This document shows, one piece after another, positions 50,740 through 60,200 of a stretch of 64,000 nt of DNA. The DNA is from Rhizobium ecuadorense (lineage in GTDB: Bacteria > Pseudomonadota > Alphaproteobacteria > Rhizobiales > Rhizobiaceae). The stretch's first letter is position 1; each line of letters starts with the position of its first letter. The stretch is taken from assembly GCF_001187535.1 (NCBI RefSeq), contig NZ_LFIO01000367.1:1-64000 (forward strand), written 5' to 3'. The notes under the pieces were generated by a model. The model was not told where the DNA came from and did not search any database. It saw nothing but the letters and a program-made list of their open reading frames with translations. A program made the translations under genes and the position numbers.

Positions 50740-51899
50740 TCCGCTGCCTGGATTTTCGGCTCGATGCCGTCTTCCTGCGCCGCCGGCGGCATCACAGGGG
50801 AAGCGGTTTTCCGTTTGCCGAGATAGGGGGCGATCGTGCCGACCACGCCCTTCGGCAGAAACAGCGTGACGGCGACGAAGAGACCGCCGAGCGCAAACAG
50901 CCAGAACTCCGGGAAGAGACCGGTGAAGATCGTCTTGCCGCCATTGACGAGGATCGCGCCGATGATCGGCCCGATCAGCGTCGCCCGCCCGCCGACCGCC
51001 GTCCAGATGACGACTTCGATCGAGTTGGCGGGAGCGAATTCGCCGGGGTTGATGATGCCGACCTGCGGAACGTAGAGCGCGCCTGATATGCCCGCCATCA
51101 TCGCCGAGACGACGAAGGTGAAGAGCTTGAAATGTTCGACGCGGTAACCGAGGAAGCGCGTGCGGCTCTCCGCATCGCGCACGCCGACCAGCACCTTGCC
51201 GAATTTCGAACGAACGATCGCCGAGGCCAGCAGCAGCGACAGCGCCAGCATGACCGCGGTTGCCGCAAACAGGGCTGCACGCGTGCCGTCAGCCTGAACG
51301 TTGAAGCCGATAATGTCCTTGAAATCGGTCAGGCCGTTATTGCCGCCGAAGCCCATATCGTTACGGAAGAAGGCGAGCAGCAGCGCGTATGTCATCGCCT
51401 GGGTGATGATCGAGAGATAGACGCCGTTGACGCGTGAGCGGAAGGCGAACCAGCCGAAGACAAAGGCGAGCAGGCCGGGCACGACGAGCACCATTAGCGC
51501 CGCAAACCAGAAGTGGTTGAAGCCGTACCAGAACCAGGGCAGATCCTTCCAGTTCAGGAACACCATGAAATCGGGCAGGATTGGGTCGCCGTAGCTGCCG
51601 CGGGTGCCGATCTGGCGCATCAGATACATGCCCATCGCATAACCGCCGAGCGCAAAGAAGGCGCCGTGGCCGAGCGAGAGAATGCCGCAGAAGCCCCAGA
51701 CGAGATCGAGCGCCAGCGCCAGCAGCGCATAGGTCAGATACTTGCCGAACAGTGACATGACATAGGTCGGCACGTGCAGCGGATTGGTCGGCCCGGTCAT
51801 CAGGTTCAGCACCGGTACGAGAACGGCGACCAGAAGCAGCAGGGCGATGGCAATGACGATCTTGCGATCTACTGATCGGAGAAGGAAGGCCGTTATCAT
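50736..51899 (-). CDS. urtC: Urea ABC transporter permease UrtC
   Basis: 387 residues from the ATG at 51899, which overlaps the urtB stop; a longer reading that runs into urtB is a shadow. LivM-type permease with about ten helices: VWGFCGILSLGHGAFFALGGYAMGMYLM, GVYLSIITQAMTYALLLAFF, VLVGVRDAESRTRFLGYRVEHFKLFTFVVSA. Partner of UrtB in the inner membrane. Confidence 0.94.
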   Translation of the reverse strand: MITAFLLRSVDRKIVIAIALLLLVAVLVPVLNLMTGPTNPLHVPTYVMSLFGKYLTYALLALALDLVWGFCGILSLGHGAFFALGGYAMGMYLMRQIGTRGSYGDPILPDFMVFLNWKDLPWFWYGFNHFWFAALMVLVVPGLLAFVFGWFAFRSRVNGVYLSIITQAMTYALLLAFFRNDMGFGGNNGLTDFKDIIGFNVQADGTRAALFAATAVMLALSLLLASAIVRSKFGKVLVGVRDAESRTRFLGYRVEHFKLFTFVVSAMMAGISGALYVPQVGIINPGEFAPANSIEVVIWTAVGGRATLIGPIIGAILVNGGKTIFTGLFPEFWLFALGGLFVAVTLFLPKGVVGTIAPYLGKRKTASPVMPPAAQEDGIEPKIQAAE

Positions 51900-53548
51900 G
51901 CTTCCACCGCCCTTCCTTTGAGTGCGAAGAGCCCGCGGGGACGCTTCTGGATGAAGAGAATGATGAGGACGAGCACCAGGATCTTGCCGAGCACGGCGCC
52001 GGCGAAGGGCTCGAGGAATTTGTTGACGACGCCGAGCGAGAGCGCACCGACCAGCGTGCCCCAGAGGTTGCCGACACCGCCGAAGACGACGACCATGAAG
52101 CTGTCGATGATGTAGGATTGACCGAGGTTTGGCGAAACGTTGTCGATCTGGCTGAGCGCCACGCCGGCAATACCGGCAATGCCCGAACCGAGCGCGAAGG
52201 TGAAGGCATCGACCCAGCCGGTGCGGATGCCCATCGACGATGCCATGCGGCGGTTCTGCGTGACGGCGCGCATCTGCAGCCCGAAGGCCGAGCGTTTGAG
52301 CAGCAGGAGCAGCGTCACGAAGACAACCATCGAAAAGACGATGATCCACAGTCGATTCCAGGTGATGGAGAGCCCGCCGAGGTCGAAGACGCCGGACATC
52401 CAGGTCGGATTGCGGACCTCGCGGTTGGTCGGGCCGAAGATGCTGCGCACGGCCTGTTGCAGGATCAGCGACACGCCCCAGGTCGCAAGCAGTGTTTCGA
52501 GCGGCCGGCCGTAGAGATAGCGGATGACGGCGCGTTCGATCACCAGACCGACGAAGCCGGTAAAGACGAAGGCGGCAGGCACGGCAAAGGCAAGCGAATA
52601 GTCCGCCACGCCGGGAAAGGTCGAGGTAATGTATTCCTGCACCACATAGGTGGTATAGGCGCCGATCATCACCATTTCGCCATGCGCCATGTTGATGACG
52701 CCCATGACGCCGAAGGTGATGGCAAGGCCGATCGCCGCCAGCAGCAGCACCGAGCCGAGCGACAATCCGTACCAGACGTTCTGGACGATATCCCACAGCG
52801 CCAGGCTGCGATTGATGGCGCTGATATCTGCCTGGATCGCCGGCTTCAGGTCATCAGGCGCGGTTTCGAGTGTGGTCGTCAGAATGGTCAGCGCATCACG
52901 ATTGCCGCGAGCCGCGATCGTATCGATCGCTGCCTTCTTGTCTTCGACGCTCGCATCCGTCTTCAGCAGCAGCACTGCGCGCGCCGCTTCCATCGTATTT
53001 TTGATCTCGGCGTCCTTTTCAGCCGCAAGCGCCGCGTTCAGCAGGTCGAGATTGGCGGGATCGGCATCTTTCAGCAGGCCCTGTGCCGCGGCAAGCCGCG
53101 CCGAACGATCCGGGCTCATCAGCGTCAACTGGCTGGTGGCGGCGCTGATAACGCCGCGAAGTGCATTGTTGATCTTGACCTTGGTCATCATGTCAGGATC
53201 GACATCGGCAGCGGCTTCGCCGCTGATCGGATCGGAATAGGTCGGCTCGTCATCGGTGCCGCCCTGGAGGAGCACCGGGCCGCCATCGGAATTGACGTAG
53301 AGAAGGCCGTCGCTCAACTGCTGCAGGATCTGGCTGACATGGGGATCCTTGGAGGCGACCAGCGCCTTGATGGCTGCCTCGCGTTCCGGGAAGTCGCCGA
53401 TGCCGAGCGCATCGATGAGCACGTGGATATCGTCCTCTGCCCGAGCTTCGCTTAATGTTGCCAAGCCCGGAAATGCGAGGCCGGAAAATGTCAGGCCCGA
53501 AAATGTCAGGCAGAGCGTGATGAGGAAAATCTTTATAGCGCGATGCAT
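51896..53548 (-). CDS. urtB: Urea ABC transporter permease UrtB
   Basis: 550 residues. A signal peptide with a tandem-repeated hydrophobic core (LTFSGLTFSGLAFPGL, about residues 14-29) is followed by a periplasmic HEAT-like domain (about residues 35-235) and then a LivH-type permease (TFGVMGVINMAHGEMVMIGAY, LETLLATWGVSLILQQAVRSIFGP). The extended periplasmic N-terminus is usual for UrtB. The repeat in the signal is encoded by three 15-base copies and is unusual. Confidence 0.92.
   Translation of the reverse strand: MHRAIKIFLITLCLTFSGLTFSGLAFPGLATLSEARAEDDIHVLIDALGIGDFPEREAAIKALVASKDPHVSQILQQLSDGLLYVNSDGGPVLLQGGTDDEPTYSDPISGEAAADVDPDMMTKVKINNALRGVISAATSQLTLMSPDRSARLAAAQGLLKDADPANLDLLNAALAAEKDAEIKNTMEAARAVLLLKTDASVEDKKAAIDTIAARGNRDALTILTTTLETAPDDLKPAIQADISAINRSLALWDIVQNVWYGLSLGSVLLLAAIGLAITFGVMGVINMAHGEMVMIGAYTTYVVQEYITSTFPGVADYSLAFAVPAAFVFTGFVGLVIERAVIRYLYGRPLETLLATWGVSLILQQAVRSIFGPTNREVRNPTWMSGVFDLGGLSITWNRLWIIVFSMVVFVTLLLLLKRSAFGLQMRAVTQNRRMASSMGIRTGWVDAFTFALGSGIAGIAGVALSQIDNVSPNLGQSYIIDSFMVVVFGGVGNLWGTLVGALSLGVVNKFLEPFAGAVLGKILVLVLIILFIQKRPRGLFALKGRAVEA
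53466..53510 (-). repeat. Three 15-base tandem copies in urtB signal-peptide DNA
   Basis: Three 15-base units (53466-53480, 53481-53495, 53496-53510) differ at a few positions. Each encodes five residues of the hydrophobic core, so gain or loss of a unit keeps the frame. Confidence 0.85.
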
Positions 53549-53602
53549 CGGCTTTCTCGCCCTGGATAGTGTTGGCCTCGCGGCGTGATCGCTGGGACGG
53601 AG

Positions 53603-53632
53603 CTTCCGCCCGGGATCAAACCCGGACGGAAG
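53603..53632 (-). terminator. Hairpin between urtA and urtB
   Basis: Arms CTTCCGcCCGGG/CCCGGaCGGAAG, one mismatched pair, with loop ATCAAA, in the 115-base gap between urtA and urtB. Without a T-run it more likely acts as a stability or attenuation element that lets urtA be made in excess. Confidence 0.5.
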
Positions 53633-53663
53633 TCTTCAGACAATCATCTGATCGGGGTCGTGC

Positions 53664-54956
53664 TCAGGAACCCTTGCCGCCGCATTTGCCGGTGGCAACG
53701 TTGAAGTTGCCGCAGGACATCGGCTTGCGCCAATCGGAGATCAGGTCCTTGGAATCAGGCAGGTAATCGGACCATTCGTCGCCGACGACGGCAGGCGTCT
53801 GCTGGACGATTTCGAACTGGCCGTTGGCCTGGATTTCACCGATCAGCACAGGCTTGGTGATGTGGTGGTTCGGCATGACGGTCGCATAACCGCCGGAGAG
53901 GTTTGGAACGCTGACGCCGATGATGGAGTCGAGAACCTTGTCGGTATCGGTCGTGCCGGCAGCCTGGACGGCCTTAACCCATGCGTTGAAGCCGATATAC
54001 GCAGCTTCCATCGGGTCGTTCGTCACGCGCTTGTCGTTCTTGGTGTAAGCGTGCCAGTCCTTGATGAACTTCTTGTTGGCCGGGCTTTCCACAGACTCGA
54101 AATAGTTCCAGGCAGCGAGATGGCCGACAAGCGGCTTGGTGTCGAGACCGGCAAGTTCTTCTTCACCGACCGAGAAGGCGACGACGGGAATGTCGGTTGC
54201 CTTGATGCCCTTGTTGCCCAGTTCCTTGTAGAATGGAACGTTGGCGTCGCCGTTGATGGTCGAGACGACGGCGGTCTTCTTGCCGGCCGAACCGAATTCC
54301 TTGATCTTGGCAACTTCGGTCTGCCAGTCGGAGAAGCCGAACGGCGTATAATTGGTCATGATGTCTTCTTTCGGAATACCCTTCGAAATCAGGTATGCCT
54401 CGAGAATCTTGTTGGTCGTGCGCGGATAGACGTAGTCGGTACCTTCGAGCACGAAGCGCTTGACGCCTTCTTTTTCCATCAGGTAGTCGACGGCCGGAAT
54501 TGCCTGCTGGTTCGGAGCAGCACCGGTGTAGAAGATGTTGCGCGAGGATTCTTCGCCCTCATACTGCACGGGGTAGAAGAGCAGCGAATTCAGCTCTTCG
54601 AAAACCGGCAGAACAGACTTGCGCGACGAAGACGTCCAGCAACCGAAGACGGCGGCAACCTTGTCCTTCTGGATCAGTTCGCGGGCCTTTTCGGCAAACA
54701 GCGGCCAGTCGGAAGCCGGGTCGACGACGACGGCCTCGAGCTTCTTGCCGAGAAGGCCGCCCTTCTTGTTCTGCTCGTCGATGAGCATCAACATGGCGTC
54801 TTTCAGCGTGGTTTCGGAAATCGCCATCGTGCCGGAAAGCGAATGCAATACGCCGACTTTGATCGTGTCGTCGGCGGCAACCGCGCCGTGGAAAGCGGCC
54901 GATGCCGCCATGACGGCACCGAGCGCAGCGCCGGTGATCGTGGATCTGAGATTCAT
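53664..54956 (-). CDS. urtA: Urea ABC transporter substrate-binding protein UrtA
   Basis: 430 residues from the ATG at 54956. Signal peptide (MNLRSTITGAALGAVMAASAAFHGAVAAD) then the type I periplasmic binding fold: IKVGVLHSLSGTMAISETTLKDAMLMLIDEQNKKGG, VAAVFGCWTSSSRKSVLPVF, LFYPVQYEGEESSRNIFYTGAAP, VLEGTDYVYPRTTNKILEAYL, all typical of UrtA/FmdD. Binds urea or short amides in the periplasm. Upstream reading to 55079 lacks a signal. No clear sigma-54 site was seen in the leader. Confidence 0.95.
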   Translation of the reverse strand: MNLRSTITGAALGAVMAASAAFHGAVAADDTIKVGVLHSLSGTMAISETTLKDAMLMLIDEQNKKGGLLGKKLEAVVVDPASDWPLFAEKARELIQKDKVAAVFGCWTSSSRKSVLPVFEELNSLLFYPVQYEGEESSRNIFYTGAAPNQQAIPAVDYLMEKEGVKRFVLEGTDYVYPRTTNKILEAYLISKGIPKEDIMTNYTPFGFSDWQTEVAKIKEFGSAGKKTAVVSTINGDANVPFYKELGNKGIKATDIPVVAFSVGEEELAGLDTKPLVGHLAAWNYFESVESPANKKFIKDWHAYTKNDKRVTNDPMEAAYIGFNAWVKAVQAAGTTDTDKVLDSIIGVSVPNLSGGYATVMPNHHITKPVLIGEIQANGQFEIVQQTPAVVGDEWSDYLPDSKDLISDWRKPMSCGNFNVATGKCGGKGS

Positions 54957-55098
54957 CTGGTTGAGCCCCTCTTCTTGTTCTGCAACAGGCCGGAAACGGA
55001 ATTTAACTGTTGCCGAGGGGACTATCGGGTGCTGCATCGCAAAAACACATACGCAAAATGACGTAGGCGCAGGGGGCAAACGGACACAGGGAAAGCAA

Positions 55099-55126
55099 AG
55101 GGCATCCCCGCCATTGGGAATGCCCT
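55099..55126 (-). terminator. Terminator of PAP2 phosphatase gene
   Basis: AGGGCATCCC/GGGAATGCCCT with one bulged base, followed leftward by TTGCTTTC. It lies 19 bases beyond the stop of the gene at 55145. Confidence 0.6.
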
Positions 55127-55144
55127 CTTGGTTTGAGAAGAAAA

Positions 55145-57049
55145 TTATCCGTCAATCGTCAGGGTGACCAATGTCGGGCTGTAGGAAAGGCTGGCCTTGC
55201 GGCCAGGAAAAGTGACCTTGCCGAAGGTGCCGGCGACGCTACCGGCCTTCAGGATCTCGATCTTTGTCCCGGGTGCCGGGGCAAAACCATCGGCAAGCGT
55301 CACGTCGAGATCGCCAGCGAGCGCCGCCTTGCCCTCGACAACAAGTGTGCCGGCACCGTTCGCGCCGAGCGCCAGCTTTGCCGTCGCGTGGGCGAGCTGC
55401 TGATAGTCGCCGCTCACGGTCAACGGCTTGTCGGCCGCCACCACGAGCGAACCGCCATTGACCGTCAGCCCGCCGGTGCCGAAAGCCGAAGATGACCCGG
55501 CCGCCAGCGCGCCCTCTTCGAGCACGGTGCCGCCGGCATAGCTGTTGGCGCCGGAAAGGCCGAGAATACCGCTGCCGCGCTTCACTAGCCTGCCCTTGCC
55601 GCCGATATCGTTGCGCCAGCTGTCGATCGCATTGAAGCCGCCCTTTGCCGCGTCCATCGTCACGGTGACATCCTGCTCGAAGGCACCGTAGCCATCGGCG
55701 GCGGCAAACAGGTTGAGACGACCGTAACCTTCCGCATCGTCGATGAGCGGATAACCCGAGGCGATCTCCGTCGTCTTCAGCACGTCGCGACGCTGCTCGC
55801 CGTCGAGATAGGGCAGACGCGTTTCGAGAAGCGCCTCGGCGCCTTGCGGCACGCGAGCCGGCTGATCGGTCGCATGGATCGTCGGCATTCCGTAGCTCAG
55901 GCGCTGCAGCACGTAAGCGCGATTGGCGTCATGATCGGCAAAACGGTCTGCGGCGATCGGCGCCGCATGCGCTGCGACTTCGAGCGCGCCCGCATCGGCA
56001 ACGCCGGATTTGGCGATGAGCCATGATTGCGCCTGGGCGTAGGCATCGCTCTTCAGCGCTGTATTATCGGCCTTGTTCAGATTGTAGACGACAGTCGCCG
56101 TGCCAAGCATCCGGCCGCCCATCACGTCGAGCGGAGAATGCATGCCGGAAAGGATCCGGTCTTCACCCAGCTCGCTGGCGCGTGTGACCATTTCCTGGAA
56201 ACGCTGCGGCACGAGATAGGCCATGGCAAGTGCATCCCGCCAGGCTTCCGCCGTATGGCCGCTCGGGAACCCGCCGTCCTCGACCGGTTTGCCGCTCTTG
56301 GCGGGCACCAAGGTCGGGACAACCGACACGTCCTGGCTCCAGCGATAGGGACGGCCATATTTGAAATAGCGCTTGGCGGGTTCCGTCGAACCGTCACCGC
56401 TGGCGGCATTGATGAAGTCGATCGCAAGACCCATGTCCGGATTGGCATCGGTCTTGTTTTCCGTGTCCGGCTTGCTGCCGGCGCCGCGATTGTTGCCCTT
56501 GTCGTCATATTTGACCGTCGTCGCATCGGCAGCCACCTCGGTGATCGTGGTGGTCTGCTTCGAGCCGGCCTTCCAGGCAGCCGTCAGCGGGCCGAGGCCA
56601 TCGACGATGCTGGCATTCTTGCCGCGCCGGTCGTCGAGATAGGCGGCGACCGCCTGATCGGCCGTCCGCGCCCGCGTCGCCTTGACCACATAGGCGATGT
56701 TCGCATCATGGACGAGCTTGTTGACGACCTGACCATCGGTCGTGCTGAGGGGAATGCCATCCCAATCCGTCTTGGCGACCGCAGGGCAATTGTCCTTGGC
56801 CGGGGCTTCCACACCCGCATCGACGAAGGGCGTGCGCGGGGTCCAGATTTCGAGGAAACCGGAGAGGAGATGAACGGCGGCATTGGTGTCCACCGTCGAG
56901 AAGCAGGCGTCACCGCGCTTGTTGGTGTTTCCGGTCTCGACATAAGGCGCTTTCGCCGCCGCGGCCTGCTCGGCGCCGGCAAGCGACGGCACGATCGAAA
57001 CGAGGCAGACGAGGGCGGTGCTCAGGCGGAAAAGGCTCGAAGCAGACAT
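55145..57049 (-). CDS. Exported PAP2-family acid phosphatase with autotransporter-type passenger repeat
   Basis: 634 residues. Signal peptide (about residues 1-32). A class A acid phosphatase/PAP2 core at about residues 215-330 holds the three motifs: KYGRPYRW, GGFPSGHTAEAW, and GEDRILSGMHSPLDVMGGR. The C-terminal third is a passenger repeat region: GSGILGLSGANSYAGGTVLEEGAL matches the autotransporter-associated beta-strand repeat, followed by a beta-helix-like part. No beta-barrel translocator is present. Likely secreted or periplasmic phosphomonoesterase. The 179-base divergent spacer to the sensor kinase carries no clear Pho box. Confidence 0.85.
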   Translation of the reverse strand: MSASSLFRLSTALVCLVSIVPSLAGAEQAAAAKAPYVETGNTNKRGDACFSTVDTNAAVHLLSGFLEIWTPRTPFVDAGVEAPAKDNCPAVAKTDWDGIPLSTTDGQVVNKLVHDANIAYVVKATRARTADQAVAAYLDDRRGKNASIVDGLGPLTAAWKAGSKQTTTITEVAADATTVKYDDKGNNRGAGSKPDTENKTDANPDMGLAIDFINAASGDGSTEPAKRYFKYGRPYRWSQDVSVVPTLVPAKSGKPVEDGGFPSGHTAEAWRDALAMAYLVPQRFQEMVTRASELGEDRILSGMHSPLDVMGGRMLGTATVVYNLNKADNTALKSDAYAQAQSWLIAKSGVADAGALEVAAHAAPIAADRFADHDANRAYVLQRLSYGMPTIHATDQPARVPQGAEALLETRLPYLDGEQRRDVLKTTEIASGYPLIDDAEGYGRLNLFAAADGYGAFEQDVTVTMDAAKGGFNAIDSWRNDIGGKGRLVKRGSGILGLSGANSYAGGTVLEEGALAAGSSSAFGTGGLTVNGGSLVVAADKPLTVSGDYQQLAHATAKLALGANGAGTLVVEGKAALAGDLDVTLADGFAPAPGTKIEILKAGSVAGTFGKVTFPGRKASLSYSPTLVTLTIDG

Positions 57050-57228
57050 GGGTGATACCTGTAATGATTGGAAGGAGCGGCGGGAGAGTTAGAGGGCTGG
57101 TGTGACAGACCGGCTTCAAAAATATGGCGGTTCCGTGAATCTGCCAGTGCTCCGCCCTTGCCTTTCTCACCCATCCCGCCAAAACTGTTTCGAGACGAGA
57201 AGCCCAACCGGAATGCCGGAAGGAAGAC

Positions 57229-60200
57229 ATGGCAGCGCGCCAACGCATCATTCCGGTGAGACGCGAATACAATCGCTGGGTCGCCAACCAGACGCTGGAA
57301 GATTATGCGCTGCGCTTCACCGCAAAGAGCGCCCGCCATTTCTCCTCGCAGCGCATCGCGCAGACGGCGATCGGCGCGATCTCCTTCCTGGCGCTCGAGG
57401 CGATCGGCGGCGCCATCACTCTCTCCTACGGCACCACCAACGCCTTTTATGCCATTCTCGTCGCTTCGATCGCCATGCTGGCAATCGGCCTGCCGATCAG
57501 CCGCTACGCCATCCGCCACGGTGTCGACATCGACCTTCTGACCCGCGGCGCCGGCTTCGGCTATATCGGCTCGACCATCACCTCGCTGATCTATGCGAGC
57601 TTCACCTTCATGCTGTTTGCGATCGAGGCCTCGATCATGTCCGGGGCGCTGGAGCTTACCCTCGGCATTCCGCTCTGGATCGGCTACATCCTCAGCGCCG
57701 TCATGGTGATCCCGCTGGTGACGCACGGCGTGCGGCTGATCAGCAAATTCCAGTTGGTGACCCAGCCCTTCTGGATCGTGCTGAACATCCTGCCCTTCAT
57801 TTTCATCGCCTTCATGGATTGGGAAAAGTTCGATCTCTGGCGCGCCTTTGCCGGCATTCGCCATGCCTCGGGCCCGCCCGGCACCATCGCCGAATTCGAT
57901 CTGGTGCAGTTCGGCGCCGCCTCGGCCGTCATTCTGGCGCTGATGTCGCAGATCGGCGAGCAGGCCGACTTCCTGCGCTTCCTGCCGCCGGAGCCGCGGC
58001 GCAAGTGGCGCCATCGCCTAGCCGTCTTCCTTGCCGGACCCGGCTGGGTCGTCATCGGCGCGCCAAAGCTGCTGGCCGGCTCCTTCCTCGTCGTGCTGAC
58101 CTTGGCCTCGGGCGTACCGGTCGATCGTGCCGCCGATCCGGCGCAGATGTATCTGACCGCTTTCGGCTATATGGTGCCCTGGCAGAATGCCGCGCTGCTA
58201 TTGATGGCCGCCTTCGTCGTCGTCTCGCAGCTGAAGATCAACGTGATGAATGCCTATGCCGGCTCACTCGCCTGGTCGAACTTTTTCTCGCGGCTGACCC
58301 ACAGCCATCCCGGCCGCGTCATCTGGCTGGTTTTCAACGTCGCAATCGCCCTGCTTTTGATGGAACTCGGCATCTATCGGCTGCTGGAGGAGACGCTCGG
58401 CATCTTCTCGATCATCGCCATGGCCTGGCTCTGCACGATCTCCGCCGATCTCTTCATCAACAAGCCGCTTGGCCTCGCTCCGCCCGGCATCGAGTTCAAG
58501 CGCGCCCATCTCTACGACATCAATCCGGTCGGCCTCGGCGCCATGACGCTGTCGGCGACGGTGTCGCTGATTGCCCATTTCGGCGCCTTTGGCGCGACCG
58601 CCGCCTCGCTGGCGCCCTATATCACCCTCGTCATCGCGCTTATCGCCTCGCCGGCACTTGCCTGGGCGACGAAGGGCAAGTTCTACCTCGCCCGCAAGCC
58701 GCGCCACAGCTGGAAGAACCTGACGAGCATCACCTGCTCGATCTGCGAGCATCCCTTCGAGCCGGAGGATATGGCCTGGTGCCCGGCCTATGCCGCACCG
58801 ATCTGCTCGCTCTGCTGCTCGCTCGACAGCCGATGCCACGACATGTGCAAACCGGCCGCCCGTTTCAACGCGCAGGTCGGCACTGTCGCCAAGGTGCTGC
58901 TGCCGGAAACCGTTCTAAGCAAGCTGACGACGCGCCTCGGCCGCTACGGCATCGCCGTCGCGCTGGCATTGACTGCTATCGGCGCGATCCTGGCGATGAT
59001 CGCCCACCAGGTCGCCGCCGCCTCGCCCGAGACGGCCGAGGTCGTCAATCGCACCATCCTCATCGTCTTCTTCGTCTTCTCGGTGATCTCGGGCGTCGTC
59101 TGCTGGTTCTATGTGCTCGCCCATGACAGCCGCGTCGTCGCCGAGGAAGAATCCTCGCGCCAGAACACCCTGCTGCTCAAGGAGATCGCCGCCCACAAGA
59201 AGACCGACACCGCCTTGCAGAATGCCAAGGAAACGGCCGAGGCAGCCAACCGCGCCAAGAGCCGCTACGTCGTCGGCCTCAGCCACGAGCTGCGCACACC
59301 GCTGAACGCCGTGCTCGGCTACGCCCAGATCCTCGAGCGCGACGACACCATCCCGGCGCCGCGCCAATCCTCGATCAAGGTCATCCGCCGCAGCGCCGAA
59401 CACCTCTCCGGCCTGATCGACGGCCTGCTCGATATTTCCAAGATCGAGGCCGGCCGCCTGCAGGTCTATTCCAATGAGATCAACATCCAGGATTTCCTCG
59501 ATCAGATCGTCGACATGTTTCGCCCGCAGGCGCAGGTGAAGGGGCTCGCTTTCCTGCACCAGCGCTCGCCGGCCTTGCCGCAATTTGTCCGCACCGATGA
59601 AAAGCGGCTGCGCCAGATCCTCGTCAACCTGCTCTCCAACGCCATCAAGTTCACTGACGAGGGAAGCGTCACCTTCGACGTCGCCTATCGCAACCAGGTC
59701 GCGACCTTCACCGTTGCCGATACTGGCCGCGGCATTGCTGAAAAGGATCTGACGCGTATCTACGAACCCTTCCAGCGCGGCGAGGCCGAAAGCGTCAGGC
59801 CAATGCCGGGTCTTGGCCTCGGCCTTACCATCACCCGGCTTCTGACCAACACGCTCGGCGGCGAGATTGCTGTTTCGAGCGTCAAGGACGAGGGCTCGAC
59901 GTTCCGCGTGCGCCTCATGCTGTCCGCCGTCATGCGCGCCGTGGCCGCCGCACCGCAGGAAAAGCGCATCGCCGGTTATGACGGCCCGCGCCGCACGGTG
60001 GTCGTCGTCGACGATAACGAAGACCATCGCGAAATGATGCGCGAAATCCTGGCGCCTCTCGATTTCATCGTTTTGACGGCAGCAGGCGGAGCCGAATGCC
60101 TGACGCTGATCGAGGGCATCATGCCTGATCTTTTCCTCGTCGATATCCTCATGCCCGGCATGAGCGGCTGGCAGCTGGTCTCGCGCCTGCGCGAGGCCGG

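Noticed and set aside
50736..52796. 686-residue frame running through urtC and urtB
   Set aside because: Only the urtC part (to 51899) has permease motifs in this frame; the rest is the wrong frame of urtB.
54957..55144. Possible sigma-54 promoter for urtA
   Set aside because: No TGGCAC-N5-TTGC match on the minus strand in the leader; nitrogen control cannot be claimed from sequence.
57050..57228. Possible Pho box before the PAP2 phosphatase
   Set aside because: Only one CTGTCAC half-site is present; the second half does not match.
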